NCBI GenBank assembly: GCA_037893225.1
Contig: JAZGUH010000056.1
Location: 930,001-994,000 of the forward strand
Length of the DNA: 64,000 bases
Origin: Hippasteria phrygiana
Lineage: Eukaryota > Echinodermata > Asteroidea > Valvatida > Goniasteridae
Reading direction: 5' to 3'
The notes under the pieces are model-generated. The model had not been told where the DNA came from. It ran no database searches and worked only from the letters and a program-made list of their open reading frames with translations. The position numbers and the translations under genes are program-made. The first letter of the stretch is position 1, and the number at the start of each line of letters is the position of its first letter. Shown in pieces: positions 24,190 through 36,984 of the stretch.

Positions 24190-26175
24190 CTAGAGGCAAG
24201 TGTTTGTGGACAAACACAGGGCTGTTTCGATTTTTTTTATTGTTAGTTTGGATGTCAAATGTGTATGCAATATTTAAAGTTGTTTGTTAGTTAGCAATGA
24301 CGGAGGGATGAAGATGTTGTTATTGGATGTGTGAAGGATTGGTTTAAAAAAAGGAATCGTGTACAAATGCTATGGGAAATAGCCTAGCGAATGCCCCTTT
24401 AAGATGACATCACATAACATGTAATGACTTCATCATAACGTCATGTCAATTTTCATCTATGACACCGGGTGGCATACCTAAATGGTGTGTTTCAACTGAA
24501 TCGGACTTGTACATTTGTAGATATATGGCTTCGAAAAATGCCCCTTTAAGATGACGTCACGTGACATGTGATGACGTCATCATGACGTAAAAGTTAGGCA
24601 CACATTCTGAGCAGTTGGGGTAAGTGTCTGCCAAGTTTAAAAGTAGCCAAACTGGCCGGTAAGAAAGAAAACGTTTACAAATGCTATGGGCAATAATCTA
24701 GCGAGTGCCCCTTTAAGATGACACCACGTGACATGTTATGACTTGATCATAACGTCATGTCAATGTTCATCTATAACACCCGGTGGCATACCTAGATATT
24801 ACGTTCCAACTTAATCGGACTTGTACTTTTGTAGATATATGGCTTCGAAAAATGCTCCTTTAAGATGACGTCACATGACATGTGATGACGTCATCATGAC
24901 GTAAAGGTCCGGCACACATTGTGAGCAGTTGGAGTAAGTGTCTGCTAAGTTTAAAAGTAGCCAAAGTGGCCGGTAAGAAAGAAAAAGTTTACAAATGCTA
25001 TGGGCAATATTCTAGCGACTTGAAAAAATATTTTTTGTTATGACGTCATCATGACGTCACACAATTTTCGCTTTTTAGGGCATATCTTTGAGACATACCA
25101 AAGCTATAACAAAAAGAATTTTGAAAATATCTTGTTTTGTTCGCTAGATATAGTGAAAAGAATGTTACGATTATAAAACTTCAAGAATTCAGCGACTTGA
25201 AAAAAGACTAGAAATCAACCCCTTTTATAAACAGCAAGCTCATAATAGCCATGGTTATCAACCCGTCCCAGAATTCCTTTGTGTTATATTGAATTTGGTC
25301 TAAATTTTGAAATGGCTGTCATTTCTTACTTGAGTGAGCCACGATCATGAAATTTTGGAATTGGGTACAGAAAAATACAATGTATACATTTTTGTAATCG
25401 GATTGACCCTTACATGCGTTAAAAAAAAATATATTTTTGATGACGTCATCATGACGTCACACAATTTTCGCCTTTTAGGGCATATCTTTGAGACATACCA
25501 AAGCTATAACAAAAAGAATTTTGAAAATATCTTGTTTTGTTCGCTAGATATATTGAAAAGAATGTTACGATTTTAATACTTCAAAAATTCAGCGACTTGA
25601 AAAAAGACTAGAAATCAACCCCTTTTATAAACAGCAAGCTCATAATAGCCATGGTTATCAACCCGTCCCAGAATTCCTTTGTGTTATATTGAATTTGGTC
25701 TAAATTTTGAAATGGCTGTTATTTCTTACTTGAGTGAGCCACGATCATGAAATTTTGGAATTGGGTACAGCAAAATTCAATATATACATTTTTGTAATCA
25801 GATTGACCCTTACATGCGTTAAAAAAAAAAAGCATTTTTGATGACGTCATCATGACGTCACACAATTTTCGCTTTTTAAGGCATATCTTTGAGACATATC
25901 AAAGCTATAAGAAAAAGAATTTTGAAAATATCTTGTTTTGTTCGCTAGATATAATTTAATGAATGTTACGATTTTCAAAATTCAAAAATTCATAAAAAAT
26001 CACGTGATGACGTCACCATGACGTAAAAGATCGGCATGCATCCTGAGCAGTTGGTCTAAGTGTCTGTTAAGTTTAAAGGCAATCGGCTGCATAAAAGTAG
26101 CCAAAGTGCCTGGCAGAACGAAAACGTGTACAAAGTCTATGGGCCAAAAGTCTGAAAAAGAAGAAAAAAAAAAAA
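24190..26175. repeat. Array B macro-unit B1
   Basis: It starts CTAGAGGCAAG, then the TGTTTGTGGACAAACA stem-loop and GGGCTGTTTCG (24219-24229). The first half has subrepeats built on GATATATGGCTTCGAAAAAT and AGATGACGTCACGTGACATG. The second half has about 400-bp subrepeats built on GGGCATATCTTTGAGACATA and GACTAGAAATCAACC. It ends in AAAAGTCTGAAAAAG and poly-A. There is no 3' hairpin. Confidence 0.85.
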
Positions 26176-28534
26176 CTAGAGGCAAGTGTTTGTGGACAAA
26201 CACAGGGCTGTTTCGAATTTTTTTATTGTTAGTTTGGATGTCAAATGTGTATGCAATATTTAAAGTTGTTTGTTAGTTAACAATGACGGAGGGATGAAGA
26301 TGTTATTGGATGTGTGAAGGATTGGTTTAAAAAAAGGAATCATGTACAAATGCTATGGGAAATAGCCTAGCGAATGCCCCTTTAAGATGACATCACATAA
26401 CGTCATGTCAATTTTCATCTATGACACCGGGTGGCATACCTAAATGGTGTGTTTCAACTGAATCGGACTTGTACATTTGTAGATATATGGCTTCGAAAAA
26501 TGCCCCTTTAAGATGACGTCACGTGACATGTGATGACGTCATCATGACGTAAAAGTTAGGCACACATTCTGAGCAGTTGGGGTAAGTGTCTGCCAAGTTT
26601 AAAAGTAGCCAAACTGGCCGGTAAGAAAGAAAATGTTTACAAATGCTATGGGCAATAATCTAGCGAGTGCCCCTTTAAGATGACACCACGTGACATGTTA
26701 TGACTTGGTCATAACGTCATGTCAATGTTCATCTATAACACCCGGTGGCATACCTAGATATTACGTTCCAACTTAATCGGACTTGTACTTTTGTAGATAT
26801 ATGGTTTCGAAAAATGCCCCTTTAAGATGACGTCACGTGACATGTGATGATGTCATCATGACGTAAATGTTCGGCACACATTGTGAGCAGTTGGAGTAAG
26901 TGTCTGCTAAGTTTAAAAGTAGCCAAAGTGGCCGGTAAGAAAGAAAAAGTTTACAAATGCTATGGGCAATATTCTAGCGACTTGAAAAAAGATTTTTTTT
27001 TATGACGTCATCATGACGTCACACAATTTTCGCTTTTTAGGGCATATCTTTGAGACATACCAAAGCTATAACAAAAAGAATTTTGAAAATATCTTGTTTT
27101 GTTCGCTAGATATATTGAAAAGAATGTTACGATTCCAACAATTTAAAATTCAGCGACTTGAAAAAAGACTACAAATCAACCCTTTTTATAAACAGCATGC
27201 TCATTTAAGCCATGGTTATCTGCCCTTCCCAGAATTCCTTTGTGTTATATTGAATTTGGTCTAAATTTTGAAATGGTTCCTATTTCTTACTTGAGTGAGC
27301 CACGACCATGAAATTTTGGAATTACGTACAGAAAAATTCAATGTATACATTTTTGTAATCGGATTGACCCTTACATGCGTTAAAAAAAAAAGAATTGTTG
27401 ATGACGTCATCATGACGTCACACAATTTTCGCCTTTTAGGGCATATCTTTGAGACATACCAAAGCTATAACAAAAAGAATTTTGAAAATATCTTGTTTTG
27501 TTCGCTAGATATATTGAAAAGAATGTTACGATTTTAATACTTCAAAAATTCAGCGACTTGAAAAAAGACTAGAAATCAACCCCTTTTATAAACATCAAGC
27601 ACATAATAGCCATGGTTATCTGCCCTTCCCAGAATTCCTTTGTGTTATATTGAATTTGGTCTAAATTTTGAAATGGCTCCTATTTCTTACTTGAGTGAGC
27701 CACGATCATGAAATTTTGGAATTTCGTACAGAAAAATTCAATGTATACATTTTTGTAATCGGATTGACCCTTACATGCGTAAAAAAAAATATATATTGTT
27801 GATGACGTCATCATGACGTCACACAATTTTCGCCTTTTAGGGCATATCTTTGAGACATACCAAAGCTATAACAAAAATAATTTTTAAAATATCTTGTTTT
27901 GTTCGCTAGATATATTGAAAAGAATGTTACGATTTTAATACTTCAAGAATTCAGCGACTTGAAAAAAGACTAGAAATCAACCCCTTTTATAAACAGCAAG
28001 CACATAATAGCCATGGTTATCTGCCCGTCCCAGAATTCCTTTGTGTTATATTGAATTTGGTCTAAATTTTGAAATGGCTGTCATTTCTTACTTGAGTGAG
28101 CCACGATCATGAAATTTTGGAATTGGGTACAGGAAAATTCAATGTATACATTTTTGTAATCGAATTGACCCTTACATGCGTTTACAAAAAAACATATTTT
28201 TGATGACATCATCATGACGTCAAACAATTTTCGCTTTTTAGGGCATATCTTTGAGACATACCAAAGCTCTAACAAAAAGAATTTTGAAAATATCTTGTTT
28301 TGTTCGCTAGATATAATTTAATGAATGTTACGATTTTCAAATTTCAAAAATTCATAAAAAATCACGTGATGACGTCATCATGACGTAAAAGTTCGGCATG
28401 CATTCTGAGCAGTTGGTCTAAGTGTCTGTTAAGTTTAAAGGCAATCGGCTGCATCAAAGTAGCAAAAGTGCCTGGTAGAAAGAAAACGTGTACAAATGCT
28501 ATGGGCAAAAGTCTGAAAAAGAAGCAAAAAAAAA
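26176..28534. repeat. Array B macro-unit B2
   Basis: Same start and module order as B1, with one more 400-bp subrepeat. The 5' halves of B1 and B2 are close to identical over several hundred bases apart from small indels. It ends poly-A then CTAG, without hairpin. Confidence 0.85.
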
Positions 28535-31269
28535 CTAGACATGTTATGTGTTTGTCCCGTGGACAAACACAGGGCTGTTTCGTGTTTTTTTTATTGTGTT
28601 AGTTAGTCAAATGTTTATACAATAATTAACGTTATTGGATGTGTGAAGGATTGGTTTAAAGAAAGAAATCGAGTACAAAATGTTATGGGGAATAGTGTAG
28701 CGAATGCCCCTTTAAAATGACATCACGTGACATGTGATCACTTCATAACGTCAAGTCAATGTTCACCTATAACACCCGGTGGCATACCTAGATACATGTT
28801 TCAACTTAATCGGACTTGTACTTTTGTTTATATATGGCTTCAAAAACTGCACCTTTAAGATGACGTCACGTGACGTGTGATGACATCATCATCATAATGT
28901 CATGTCAATTTTCGTCCATAAACCTGCAGACCTACCTGGATATTACATTTCACCTTAATCAAACTTGTACTTTTGTTTATATATGGCTTCAAAAACTGCC
29001 CCTTTAAGATGACGTCACGTGACATGTGATGACGTAATCATAACATCATGTCAATGTTCATCTATAACACCCGGTGGCATACCTAGATATTACGTTTCAA
29101 CTTAATCGGACTTGTACTTTTGTAGATATATGGCTTCGAAAAAATGCCCCTTTAAGATGACGTCACGTGACATGTGATGACGTCATCATGACGTAAAAGT
29201 TCGCCACACATTGTGAGCAGTTGGTGTAAGTGTCTGCCAAGTTTAAAAGTAGCCAAAGTGGCCGGTAAGAAAGAAAACGTTTACAAATGCTATGTGCAAT
29301 ATTCTAGCGACTTGAAAAAAGAATTTTTTTCATGACGTCATCATGACGTCACACAATTTGCGCTTTTTATGGCATATCTTTGAGACATACCAAAGCTATA
29401 ACAAAAATAATTTTTTAAATATCTTGTTTTGTTCGCTAGATATATTGAAAAGAATGTTACGATTCTAAAACTTCAAAAATTTAGCGACTTGAAAAAAGAC
29501 TAGAAATCAACCCGTTTTATAAACAGCAAGCACATAATACCCATGGTTATCAGCCCTTCCCAGAATTCCTTTGTGTTATATTGAATTTGGTCTAAATTTT
29601 GAAATGGCTCCTATTTCACACTTGAGTGAGCCACGATCATGAAATTTTGGAATTAGGTACAGGAAAATTCAACGAATACATTTTTGTAATCGGATTGACC
29701 CTTACATGCGTTTAAAAAAAAAAGATTTGTTGATGACGTCATCATGACGTCACACAATTTTCGCCTTTTAGGGCATATCTTTGAGACATACCAAAGCTAT
29801 AACAAAAAGAATTTTGAAAATATCTTGTTTTGTTGGCTAGATATATTGAAAAGAATGTTACGATTTTAATACTTCAAAAATTCAGCGACTTGAAAAAAGA
29901 CTAGAAATCAACCCCTTTTATAAACATCAAGCACATAATAGCCATGGTTATCTGCCCGTCCCAGAATTCCTTTGTGTTATATTGAATTTGGTCTAAATTT
30001 TGAAATGGCTGTCATTTCTTACTTGAGTGAGCCACGATCATGAAATTTTGGAATTGGGTACAGGAAAATTCAATGTATACATTTTTGTAATCGGATTGAC
30101 CCTTACATGCGTTAAAAAAAAAACATATTTTTGATGACGTCATCATGACGTCACACAATTTTCGCTTTTTAGGGCATATCTTTGAGACATACCAAAGCTA
30201 TAACAAAAAGAATTTTTAAAATGTCTTGTTTTGTTCGCTAGATATATTGAAAAGAATGTTACGATTTAAAAAAATCAAAAATTCAGCGACTTGAAAAAAG
30301 ACTAGAAATCAACCCCTTTTATAAACAGCATGCACATAATAGCCATGGTTATCTGCCCGTCCCAGAATTCCTTTGTGTTATATTGAATTTGGTCTAAATT
30401 TTCAAATGGCTGTCATTTCTTACTTGAGTGAGCCACGATCATGAAATTTTGGAATTACGTACAGAAAAATTCAATGTATACATTTTTGTAATCGGATTGA
30501 CCCTAACATGAGTTTAAAAAAAAAAATTGTTTGATGACGTCATCATGACGTCACACAATTTTTGCCTTTTAGAGCATATCTTTGAGACATACCAAAGCTA
30601 TAACAAAAATAATTTTGAAAATATCTTGTTTTGTTCGCTAGATATAGTGAAAAGAATGTTACGATTTTATAACTTCAAAAATTCAGCGACTTGAAAAAAG
30701 ACTAGAAATCAACCGCTTTTATAAACAGCTAGCACATTTAAGCCATGGTTATCTGTCCTTCCCAGAATTCCTTTGTGTTATATTGAATTTGGTCTAAATT
30801 TTGAAATGGCTGTTATTTCTTACTTGAGTGAGCCACGATCATGAAATTTTGGAATTGGGTACAGGAAAATTCAATATACACATTTTTGTAATCGGATTGA
30901 CCCTTACATGCGTTAACAAAAAAACACATTTTTGATGACGTCATCATGACGTCACACAATTTTCGCAATTTAGGGCATATCTTTGAGACATACCAAAGCT
31001 ATAAGAAAAAGAATTTTTAAAATATCTTGTTTTGTTCGCTAGATATAATTTAATGAATGTTACGATTTTCAAAATTCAAAAATTCATAAAAAATCACGTG
31101 ATGACGTCACCATGACGTAAAAGATCGGCATGCATCCTGAGCAGTTGGTCTAAGTGTCTGTTAAGTTTAAAAGCAATCGGCTGCATAAAAGTAGCCAAAG
31201 TGCCTGGCAGAAAGAAAACGTGTACAAATGCTATGGGCAAAAGTCTGAAAAAGAAAAAAAAAAAAAAAA
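28535..31269. repeat. Array B macro-unit B3
   Basis: It starts CTAGACATGTTATGTGTTTG, a 5' variant differing from B1/B2. The stem-loop TTTGTCCCGTGGACAAA and GGGCTGTTTCG follow, then the same modules. It ends poly-A then CTAG, without hairpin. Confidence 0.85.
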
Positions 31270-32562
31270 CTAGACATGTTATGTGTTTGTCCCGTGGACA
31301 AACACAGGGCTGTTTCGTGTTTTTTTTATTGTGTTAGTTAGTCAAATGTTTATACAATAATTAACGTTATTGGATGTGTGAAGGATTGGTTTAAAGAAAG
31401 AAATCGAGTACAAATGTTATGGGGAATAGTGTAGCGAATGCTCCTTTAAAATGACATCACGTGACATGTGATCACTTCATAACGTCAAGTCAATGTTCAC
31501 CTATAACACCCGGTGGCATACCTAGATACATGTTTGAACTTAATCGGACTTGTACTTTTGTAGATATATGGCTTTGAAAAATGCCTCTTTAAGATGACGT
31601 CACGTGACATGTGATGATGTCATCATGACGTAAAAGTTCGACACACATTCTGAGCAGTTGGTCTAAGTGTCTGCCAATTTGAAAAGTACCCAAAGTGCCA
31701 ATAAGAAAAAAGTGTACAAATGCTATGGGCAATAGTCTAGCGAATGCTCCTTTAAGATGACATCACGTGACATGTGATGTCATCATAACATTATGTCAAC
31801 TTTCATCTATAACACACCGTGTAGCATACTTAGATATTACGTTTCAACTTAATCGGACTTGTACTTTTGTAGATACACAATGTATGGCTACGAAAAATGC
31901 CCTTTTAAGATGACGTCAAGTTGACATGTGATGACGTCATCATGACATAAAAGTTCGACACACATTCTGAGCAGTTGGTCTAAGTGTCTGCCAATTTTAA
32001 AAGTACCCAAAGTGCCAGTAAGAAAAAAACATGTACAAATGCAATAGTCTAGCGAATGCCCCTTTAAGATGACATCACGTGACATGTGATGACATCATGA
32101 TAATGTCATGTCAATTTCCATCTATAAACCTACTGGCCTACCTAGATATTACGTTTCAACTTAATTGAACTTGTACTTTTGTTGATATATGGCTTCCAAA
32201 ACTGCCCCTTTAAGATGACGTCACGTGACATGTGATGACGTCGTCCTATTGTCATGTTTATTTCCATCTATGAACCTGCAGACCTACCTGGATATTACAT
32301 TTCAACTTAATCGAATTTGTACTTTTGTAGATATATGGCTTCAAAACTGCCCCTTTAAGATGACGTCACGTGACATGTGATGACATCAATCATGATAATG
32401 TCATGTCAATTTTCAGCTATAAACCTACTGGGCTACCTAGATATTACTTTTCAACTTAATCGAACTTGTACTTTTGTAGATATATAGCTTCAAAAACTGC
32501 CCCTTTAAGATGACGTCACGTGGCATGTGATGACGTCATCATGTATGTCTGTAATTCAAAAA

Positions 32563-34466
32563 GAATGTTATAAGACGCCTGATTGTTTCTGTGCTTTTCA
32601 CTGAATGCACTTGTTAAATACACAACTTTTTCTCTTCAACATTTTGTTTTCAGGCTTGTATTGGAGTAACTTGCCTCTCAAATTTGAATCTATATTAATA
32701 TTATGTGATATGTTCTTGATAAAAATGGATGTTGACATTGTGGCACGTAGGAAGCAATAAAAAAAATTCTTTGAAAACAAGACCTTTGAATAAAGAGAGT
32801 TATTTAATGAAGTCTTACTAGTATATTTTTATTACAGTATATAATTGAAAGAAAATACGGTCTTATTAACCCTAATAGTCCTGAATTCTCCAATTGTAAT
32901 ATGATTTTCCACACACCCTAGGGAGGTACAGTTAAATGCAAGGAAAGTTCGACATAATCTTACTGGTCAAAAGTTTCTCTGCCACAATTGACAAACCTGT
33001 CAACTTTTTAGCGCAAGAGGGCGGTAGTACTTAAAAAAATACTCCTCTGGTTGTGTTTAGTGAACTGTAGAGGGCAGCATACGAGTTTACTGGTAAAAAC
33101 TCATTCACGGATTTTGTCCGGTGGCGCCTAGCACTGTATACCAAACTTAACTAACAATTTAAGGCAAACACACACATAGAGCGGTGGGTGAGAGCGAAGC
33201 ATACCCCATGTAGTGTTTGAAAACGGAAAACCAGTAATTAACGCAACACACCTTAAAGAATAGACGGCTGAAACAAACTTTATTTGAGCAGTAGAAAATC
33301 ACAGAACGCATTTTGTTTAATACATTGGGAATTATAAACTGGAAATTAAATGTAAGGTAATCCAAAAGACGATTGAGACAACATTTACTTGAGTGGAACA
33401 AAATACAACAATTATTTTTGAAAATTATGTTAAATCCTCCCAAATCACAGAACGCAAAACTTGTTTACCTATGACGTAAAAAACATATTTCAAAAAGAAT
33501 TACAATAAGAATTTGGAAAGAATGTTATAAGACGCATGATTGTTTCTGTGCTTTTCACTGAATGCACTTGTTAAATACACAACTTTTTCTCTTCAACATT
33601 TTGTTTTCAGGCTTGTATTGGAGTAACTTGCCTCTCAAATTTGAATCTTTATTAATATTATGTGATATGTTCTTGATAAAAATGCATGTTGACATTGTGG
33701 CACGTAGGAAGCAATAAAAAGAATTCTTTGAAAACAAGACCTTTGAATAAAGAGAGTTATTTAATGAAGTCTTACTGGTATATTTTTATTACAGTATATA
33801 ATTGAAAGAAAATACGGTCTTATTAACCCTAATAGTCCTGAATTCTCCAATTGTAATATGATTTTCCACACACCCTAGGGAGGTACAGTTAAATGCAAGG
33901 AAAGTTCGACATAATCTTACTGGTCAAAAGTTTCTCTGCCACAATTGACAAACCTGTCAACTTTTTAGCGCAAGAGGGCGGTAGTACTTAAAAAAATACT
34001 CCTCTGGTTGTGTTTAGTGAACTGTAGAGGGCAGCATACGAGTTTACTGGTAAAAACTCATTCACGGATTTTGTCCGGTGGCGCCTAGCACTGTATACCA
34101 AACTTAACTAACAATTTAAGGCAAACACACACATAGAGCGGTGGGTGAGAGCGAAGCATACCCCATGTAGTGTTTGAAAACGGAAAACTAGTAATTAACG
34201 CAACACACCTTAAAGAATAGACGGCTGAAACAAACTTTATTTGAGCAGTAGAAAATCACAGAACGCATTTTTTTTAATACATTGGGAATTATAAACTGGA
34301 AATTAAAAGTAAGGTAATCCAAAATACGATTGAGACAACATTTACTTGAGTGGAACAAAATACAACAACTATTTTTGAAAATTATGTTAAATCCTCCCAA
34401 ATCACAGAACGTAAAACTTGTTTACCTAAAAAACCTATTTCAAAAAGAATTACAATAAGAATTTCG
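32563..34466. repeat. Tandem 957-bp CRE-free segment in B4
   Basis: Two copies (32563-33519 and 33520 to about 34466) start GAATGTTATAAGACGC and differ by scattered substitutions. They contain TTTTGTTTTCAGGCTTG (acceptor-like), AATAAA twice, and AGAGGGCGG and AGAGGGCAG words. This is unlike the surrounding subrepeats, so it is probably sequence captured from elsewhere. No known protein is recognisable on either strand. Confidence 0.75.
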
Positions 34467-36823
34467 AAATTAGCATGTTCAGTTGATGAGATAGGCCTTA
34501 TAGCTTAAAGATTCAAAAGTAAAAAAATTACTATAAAATCATATGATGACGTCACCATAACGTCGCATCAATTTTCATATATAACACATGCCGGCCTACA
34601 AGCATTCCTGACACAAAATTGTTTAAGATAATCTACTGGGCTACCTAGATATTACTTTTCAACTTAATCTGACTTCTACTTCGGTAAAAGTATGGCTTCG
34701 AAAAATTCCCCTTTCAGATGACGTCACGTGACATGTGATGACGTCACCATGACGTAAAGGTTCGGCACACATTGTGAGCAGTTGGGGTAAGTGTCTGCCA
34801 AGTTTAAAAGTAGCCAAAGTGGCCGGTAAGAAAGAAAACGTTTACAAATGCTATGGGCAATATTCTAGCGACTTGAAAAAAGATTTTTTTTATGACGTCA
34901 TCATGACGTCACACAATTTTCGCTTTTTAGGGCATATCTTTGAGACATACCAAAGCTATAACAAAAAGAATTTGGAAAATATCTTGTTTTGTTCGCTAGA
35001 TATATTGAAAAGAATGTTACGATTCCAAAAATTTAACAATTCAGCGACTTGAAAAAAGACTACAAATCAACCCTTTTTATAAACAGCATGCTCATTTAAG
35101 CCATGGTTATCTGCCCTTCCCAGAATTCCTTTGTGTTATATTGAATTTGGTCTAAATTTTGAAATGGCTCCTATTTCTTACTTGAGTGAGCCACGATCAT
35201 GAAATTTTGGAATTAGGTACAGAAAAATTCAATGTATACATTTTTGTAATCGGATTGACCCTTACATGCGTTAAAAAAAAAAAATATTGTTCATGACGTC
35301 ATCATGACGTCACACAATTTTCGCCTTTTAGGGCATATCTTTGAGACATACCAAAGCTATAACAAAAATAATTTTTAAAATATCTTGTTTTGTTCGCTAG
35401 ATATATTGAAAAGAATGTTACGATTTTAATACTTCAAAAATTCAGCGACTTGAAAAAAGACTAGAAATCAACCCCTTTTATAAACAGCAAGCTCATAATA
35501 GCCATGGTTATCAGCCCTTCCCAGAATTCCTTTGTGTTATATTGAATTTGGTCTAAATTTTGAAATGGCTGTTATTTCTTACTTGAGTGAGCCACGATCA
35601 TGAAATTTTGGAATTGGGTACAGAAAAATACAATGTATACATTTTTGTAATCAGATTGACCCTTACATGCGTTTAAAAAAAAAAATATTGTTGATGACGT
35701 CATCATGACGTCACACAATTTTCGCCATTTAGGGCATATCTTTGAGACATACCAAAGCTGTAACAAAAATAATTTTGAAAATATCTTGTTTTGTTCGCTA
35801 GATATATTGAAAAGAATGTTACGATTTTAAAACTTCAAAAATTCAGCGACTTGAAAAAAGACTAGAAATCAACCCCTTTTATAAACAGCAAGCTCATAAT
35901 AGCCATGGTTATCAGCCCGTCCCAGAATTCCTTTGTGTTATATTGAATTTGGTCTAAATTTTGAAATGGCTGTCATTTCTTACTTGAGTGAGCCACGATC
36001 ATGAAATTTTGGAATTGGGTACAGAAAAATACAATGTATACATTTTTGTAATCGGATTGACCCTTACATGCGTTAAAAAAAAAAAAATTTTTGATGACGT
36101 CATCATGACGTCACACAATTTTCGCCTTTTAGGGCATATCTTTGAGACATACCAAAGCTATAACAAAAATAATTTTGAAAATATCTTGTTTTGTTCGCTA
36201 GATATATTGAAAAGAATGTTACGATTTTAATACTTCAAAAATTCAGCGACTTGAAAAAAGACTAGAAATCAACCCCTTTTATAAACAGCAAGCTCATAAT
36301 AGCCATGGTTATCAGCCCGTCCCAGAATTCCTTTGTGTTATATTGAATTTGGTCTAAATTTTGAAATGGCTGTCATTTGTTACTTGAGTGAGCCACGATC
36401 ATGAAATTTTGGAATTGGGTACAGAAAAATACAATGTATACATTTTTGTAATCAGATTGACCCTTACATGCGTTAAAAAAAAAAAGCATTTTTGATGACG
36501 TCATCATGACGTCACACAATTTTCGCTTTTTAAGGCATATCTTTGAGACATACCAAAGCTATAAGAAAAAGAATTTTGAAAATATCTTGTTTTGTTCGCT
36601 AGATATAATTTAATGAATGTTACGATTTTCAAAATTCAAAAATTCATAAAAAATTACGTGATGACGTCATCATGACGTAAAAGTTCGGCATGCATCCTGA
36701 GCAGTTGGTCTAAGTGTCTGTTAAATTTAAAGGCAATCGGCTGCATAAAAGTAGCCAAAGTGCCTGGCAGAAAGAAAACGTGTACAAATGCTATGGGCAA
36801 AAAGTCTGAAAAAGAAAAAAAAA

Positions 36824-36855
<32 letters not shown>

Positions 36856-36872
36856 ATCTTAACGAAAACAAG

Positions 36873-36975
36873 GGCTGTTTCGAAAAACTTTCGAAACAGC
36901 CAAAAAAAAAAAAAAAGAAAAAAAAAAAAATCTTAACGAAAACAAGGGCTGTTTCGAAAAACTTTCGAAACAGCC
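36873..36975. repeat. Doubled 3' hairpin at end of B4
   Basis: Two hairpins GGCTGTTTCGAAA-aac-TTTCGAAACAGCC lie at 36873-36901 and 36947-36975. Each is preceded by TCTTAACGAAAACAAG and an A-rich tract. The left arms equal the 5' GGGCTGTTTCG of family B. Confidence 0.8.
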
Positions 36976-36984
36976 AAAAAAAAA

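Larger units (their letters stand above)
31270..36984. repeat. Array B macro-unit B4, with CRE-free insert and doubled 3' hairpin
   Basis: Same 5' start as B3. It contains the tandemly duplicated 957-bp segment (32563 to about 34466) without CRE octamers, then five 400-bp subrepeats (CRE blocks near 34893, 35293, 35695, 36097, 36495). It ends with a long A-rich tract and two consecutive copies of the 3' hairpin module. The next unit joins without a CTAG. Confidence 0.85.

Noticed and set aside
32998..33080. CTCF-like sites (AGAGGGCGG, AGAGGGCAG) in the 957-bp segment
   Set aside because: Only the seven-base core fits. The upstream half of the consensus does not match well enough to call.
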